Below, piece by piece: positions 46,584 through 48,508 of a stretch of 48,508 bases of DNA (its first letter is position 1; every line of letters begins with the position of its first letter). The stretch spans positions 1 through 48,508 of the IMG/VR virus record IMGVR_UViG_3300035703_000137, one strand, 5' to 3'. A program made the position numbers and the translations under genes. Origin of the DNA: a virus. The notes under the pieces were generated by a model. It did no database searches. It was given only the letters and a program-made list of their open reading frames with translations, and had not been told where the DNA came from.

Positions 46584-48508
46584 TCAGGAGGCGTCTTCCT
46601 GCTGATAGTGCAGTATGAGGCTGGAAATGCGCGCATATTCTGCCGTGGCATGCACCAGCTTCGGCGCGATGTGCGAGCTCTCGCTGTCGAAGGCGGCCCG
46701 CAGCTCGCCATAGGTGATGCCGGAGACCGTGGCGATCTCCTCGTAGGTGTCTTCCTGGCCGGGGTCGGTCGCAACGCTCAGATCCCAGGTGCCTTGCAGG
46801 TCGGCGTCGTAGGCGACCCACTTCTTCCAGGTCGCGACCGTCTTGCCGTCCACGAAGGGTAGTTCGACCGTCACCTCGCTCGCGTCGTAGGTCTCGTTCG
46901 CGGCGCCGCCATAGAGATAGATCGTGTCGCCCGAGCGCGCGTAGAGCCGCGTGCCGACGACCGCCAGGTCCGAGATCGTGAAGCCCGGCAGGTACTCCGA
47001 CCAGGCCGAGATCTTGGCGCCCGAGAAATAGGTGAAGACGAACACGCGGTTGCCGATCGACACCCACAGCCGCTTGTCCACCGGCTCGACGATCGAGAGC
47101 GCGCGCTCGACCACCGAAGCGGAGAGGGATGCGACATGTGCGTTGACCTGCGGGTCGACCGCGGTGCCGACCTCGAAGACCGTCGCGGTAGAGGCGACGT
47201 CGCCGGCGGAGCGGAGCGAACGGATGCCGTCGCTGCCGAGGAAGATGACGTCGCCGTTCTTGTAGCCGATGATCGTGCGCGGCGAGCCGGTGCCGGCGTT
47301 CTTGATGACCTGCGCCTTCTCGTTCTCCTCCTCGTCCGCCTTCAGCGTCCACACCTGGATCGCCTCGGCGGAGAAGATGGCGCCATAGGACAGGAACGTC
47401 TCGACGCCGATCAGCGTCTCGGAGCCGGCCGCGTGCGTCGCCATGTTGATGAAGCCGGCGCCGACCTGGTCCGAGTTGTATTTGGTCGGGTCGGCGATCT
47501 TCGAGAAATGCAGGTTCGAGCCGCTGACCACGTACATCTTCGTGCCGAGCGTGCGGCACGAACGGCCGGGCGTGTAGGTGCCGGCGGCCGCGGTGCCGCC
47601 CTCGAGCGCGGTGACGTTCGCGGTCGTGACGTTGCCCAGCACCGAGACCGCAACCTCAAAACCGTTTGGCCCGGCACCGGCAGCGGCAGCCGCCAGGATG
47701 AACACGCGGTTCTCGATATTGGTGGCCGTGTATTCCGGCGAGGAGGTGTGGCTGTTGATCTGCGTGACGATCGCTGCGGCCGTTGCGGTGTTGGTCGTCG
47801 TCCAGAGGACGCGCGCGCCCAAAACCTCGACGCCGTTGACGAGGATGCCCTCGATCGAGTTGGGATCGACGCCGCCGGCGGTATTGGCCGCTCCGCTGTT
47901 AGTGACATCGCCACCATTGGTGACGACCACCGCGAGCCCGTTGCCGGCGGCGCCGGTGACCGACTTGGTGATCGTGACCACCGCGCCGTTCGCGGTCGCC
48001 GTCCACTCCGGGCTCGACGTATAGGAGGCGATCTGGGCCGCCACCGCGGTCGCCGTCGCGTCGTGGCTGGTCACCCAATTGACAGCAGCGCCCAGAACCT
48101 CGACGCCGCCAATCGTGATGGACGACACCTTGTTCACGCCAGGGCTGGAGGTGCCGGCGGTGATGGTGATGGTCGTGCTGGCGGCGGTGCCTGCGGAGGC
48201 GGATCCGGCGGTGACGTCGAAATATCCGCGTGCGCGACCGTCGTACCAATCGGACACGCGCGTGCCGTTGTAGAAATGATGGATCGACGCATCCGCAAAG
48301 GACGCGATCACGTAGGGCAGGCCGTTGAAGATCTCGACCTGCAGGACCGCCGTCATCGCCGACGCGCTCGGATGTTGCAGGCGCTGGTAGCTGACGCCCG
48401 AGGGCATCGACGGCGTCGCGATCGAACCGAAGACGTAGAGCGATCCGCCAATGTTCGCCATGCCGAACGTGCTGGCGGGCAGCGCGTAGGTGCTGACGAA
48501 GGCCTTGC
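46584..48508 (-). CDS. Tail hub/tail tube-like protein, 3' part of a gene split by the window ends
   Basis: This is the continuation of the gene starting at 482. Together they encode 684 aa; the internal ATG at 48461 is residue 60, not the start. The middle (about 165-350 of the full protein) carries two copies of a beta module also found twice in the adaptor, for example SITIGGVEVLGAAVNWVTS then ATATAVAAQIASYTSSPEW, and ILVNGVEVLGARVLWTTTN. The C-terminal half has a propeller-like alternation (IYLYGGAANETYDASEVTVE, VYVSG... type strands). A tail hub or nozzle role is inferred from order and beta content. Confidence 0.7.
   Translation of the reverse strand, partial: KAFVSTYALPASTFGMANIGGSLYVFGSIATPSMPSGVSYQRLQHPSASAMTAVLQVEIFNGLPYVIASFADASIHHFYNGTRVSDWYDGRARGYFDVTAGSASAGTAASTTITITAGTSSPGVNKVSSITIGGVEVLGAAVNWVTSHDATATAVAAQIASYTSSPEWTATANGAVVTITKSVTGAAGNGLAVVVTNGGDVTNSGAANTAGGVDPNSIEGILVNGVEVLGARVLWTTTNTATAAAIVTQINSHTSSPEYTATNIENRVFILAAAAAGAGPNGFEVAVSVLGNVTTANVTALEGGTAAAGTYTPGRSCRTLGTKMYVVSGSNLHFSKIADPTKYNSDQVGAGFINMATHAAGSETLIGVETFLSYGAIFSAEAIQVWTLKADEEENEKAQVIKNAGTGSPRTIIGYKNGDVIFLGSDGIRSLRSAGDVASTATVFEVGTAVDPQVNAHVASLSASVVERALSIVEPVDKRLWVSIGNRVFVFTYFSGAKISAWSEYLPGFTISDLAVVGTRLYARSGDTIYLYGGAANETYDASEVTVELPFVDGKTVATWKKWVAYDADLQGTWDLSVATDPGQEDTYEEIATVSGITYGELRAAFDSESSHIAPKLVHATAEYARISSLILHYQQEDAS
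48157..48508. repeat. Right copy of the imperfect terminal overlap (pairs with 1-352)
   Basis: This aligns without gaps to 1-352 at 95.2% identity. The last 127 bp are identical, as are the first 42 bp; the 17 differences lie between. It is a natural variant of the same part of the tail hub gene and shows that the right end joins to the left end. Confidence 0.9.

Overview
The window reads as one essentially complete, circularly closed genome of a temperate, short-tailed (podovirus-like) bacteriophage, about 48.16 kb once a 352-bp end overlap is removed. It has one contiguous late module (large and small terminase, portal, scaffold, major capsid protein, tail adaptor and hub, ejection proteins, lysis genes), a replication/recombination module, and a lysogeny module (XRE repressor, HTH protein, tyrosine integrase) beside a tRNA gene. 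No long-tail tape measure, tail tube, sheath or phage RNA polymerase gene was seen, which argues against sipho-, myo- and T7-type phages. High GC, a DUF6127-type protein, a Tat-signal small protein and a portal/adaptor/ejection set typical of phages of GC-rich Proteobacteria suggest an alphaproteobacterial host; this is inference.

Layout. (1) 1-12786, minus strand: tail hub (5' part), tail adaptor, capsid-associated proteins, major capsid protein, scaffold, portal, TerL, DUF6127 protein, fibre genes, TerS. (2) 12896-15508, plus strand: a cassette of small accessory genes that starts with a very acidic protein, includes a two-domain sliding-clamp-like protein and ends at an intrinsic terminator. 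(3) 15576-16595, minus: a putative homing endonuclease. (4) 16596-17004: a non-coding region with six tandem 10-bp iterons, a DnaA-box-like site and a run of strong hairpins; this is the best origin candidate. (5) 17005-30432, minus: eight small overlapping genes, then SMC/SbcC-like ATPase, primase-helicase, beta-class DNA methyltransferase, PD-(D/E)XK nuclease, cupin protein, SF2 helicase, SSB-like protein, Sak4-like ATPase and a Cro-like protein. (6) 30584-32342, plus: repressor, HTH protein and integrase, followed by a tRNA-Thr fragment (attP candidate) and a complete tRNA-Thr(GGT). (7) 32553-37019, minus: lysis genes plus a proteasome/HslV-like hydrolase, a phosphoesterase, an acetyltransferase and a DUF6378-like protein. 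(8) 37080-48508, minus: a 1747-aa ejection protein, four further internal virion proteins and the 3' part of the tail hub, which rejoins position 1.

Working together. Nearly every promoter-bearing gap carries a copy of a 15-bp dyad, consensus CCGACA-N3-TGTCGG, overlapping a sigma70-like promoter; five of these promoters have spacers of exactly 17 bp and overlap a full or partial dyad in the spacer, and one more has the dyad on its -35. The XRE repressor is the obvious candidate ligand, so one repressor may silence early, replication and late promoters together. The phage has its own primase-helicase, SSB-like protein, recombinase-like ATPase, nuclease and clamp-like protein but no DNA polymerase, so it probably recruits the host polymerase.

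The two ends of the window encode the same segment of the tail hub at 95% identity, and 16 of the 17 differences fall in third codon positions. The sequence therefore joins two natural variants of one phage rather than carrying a true terminal repeat.
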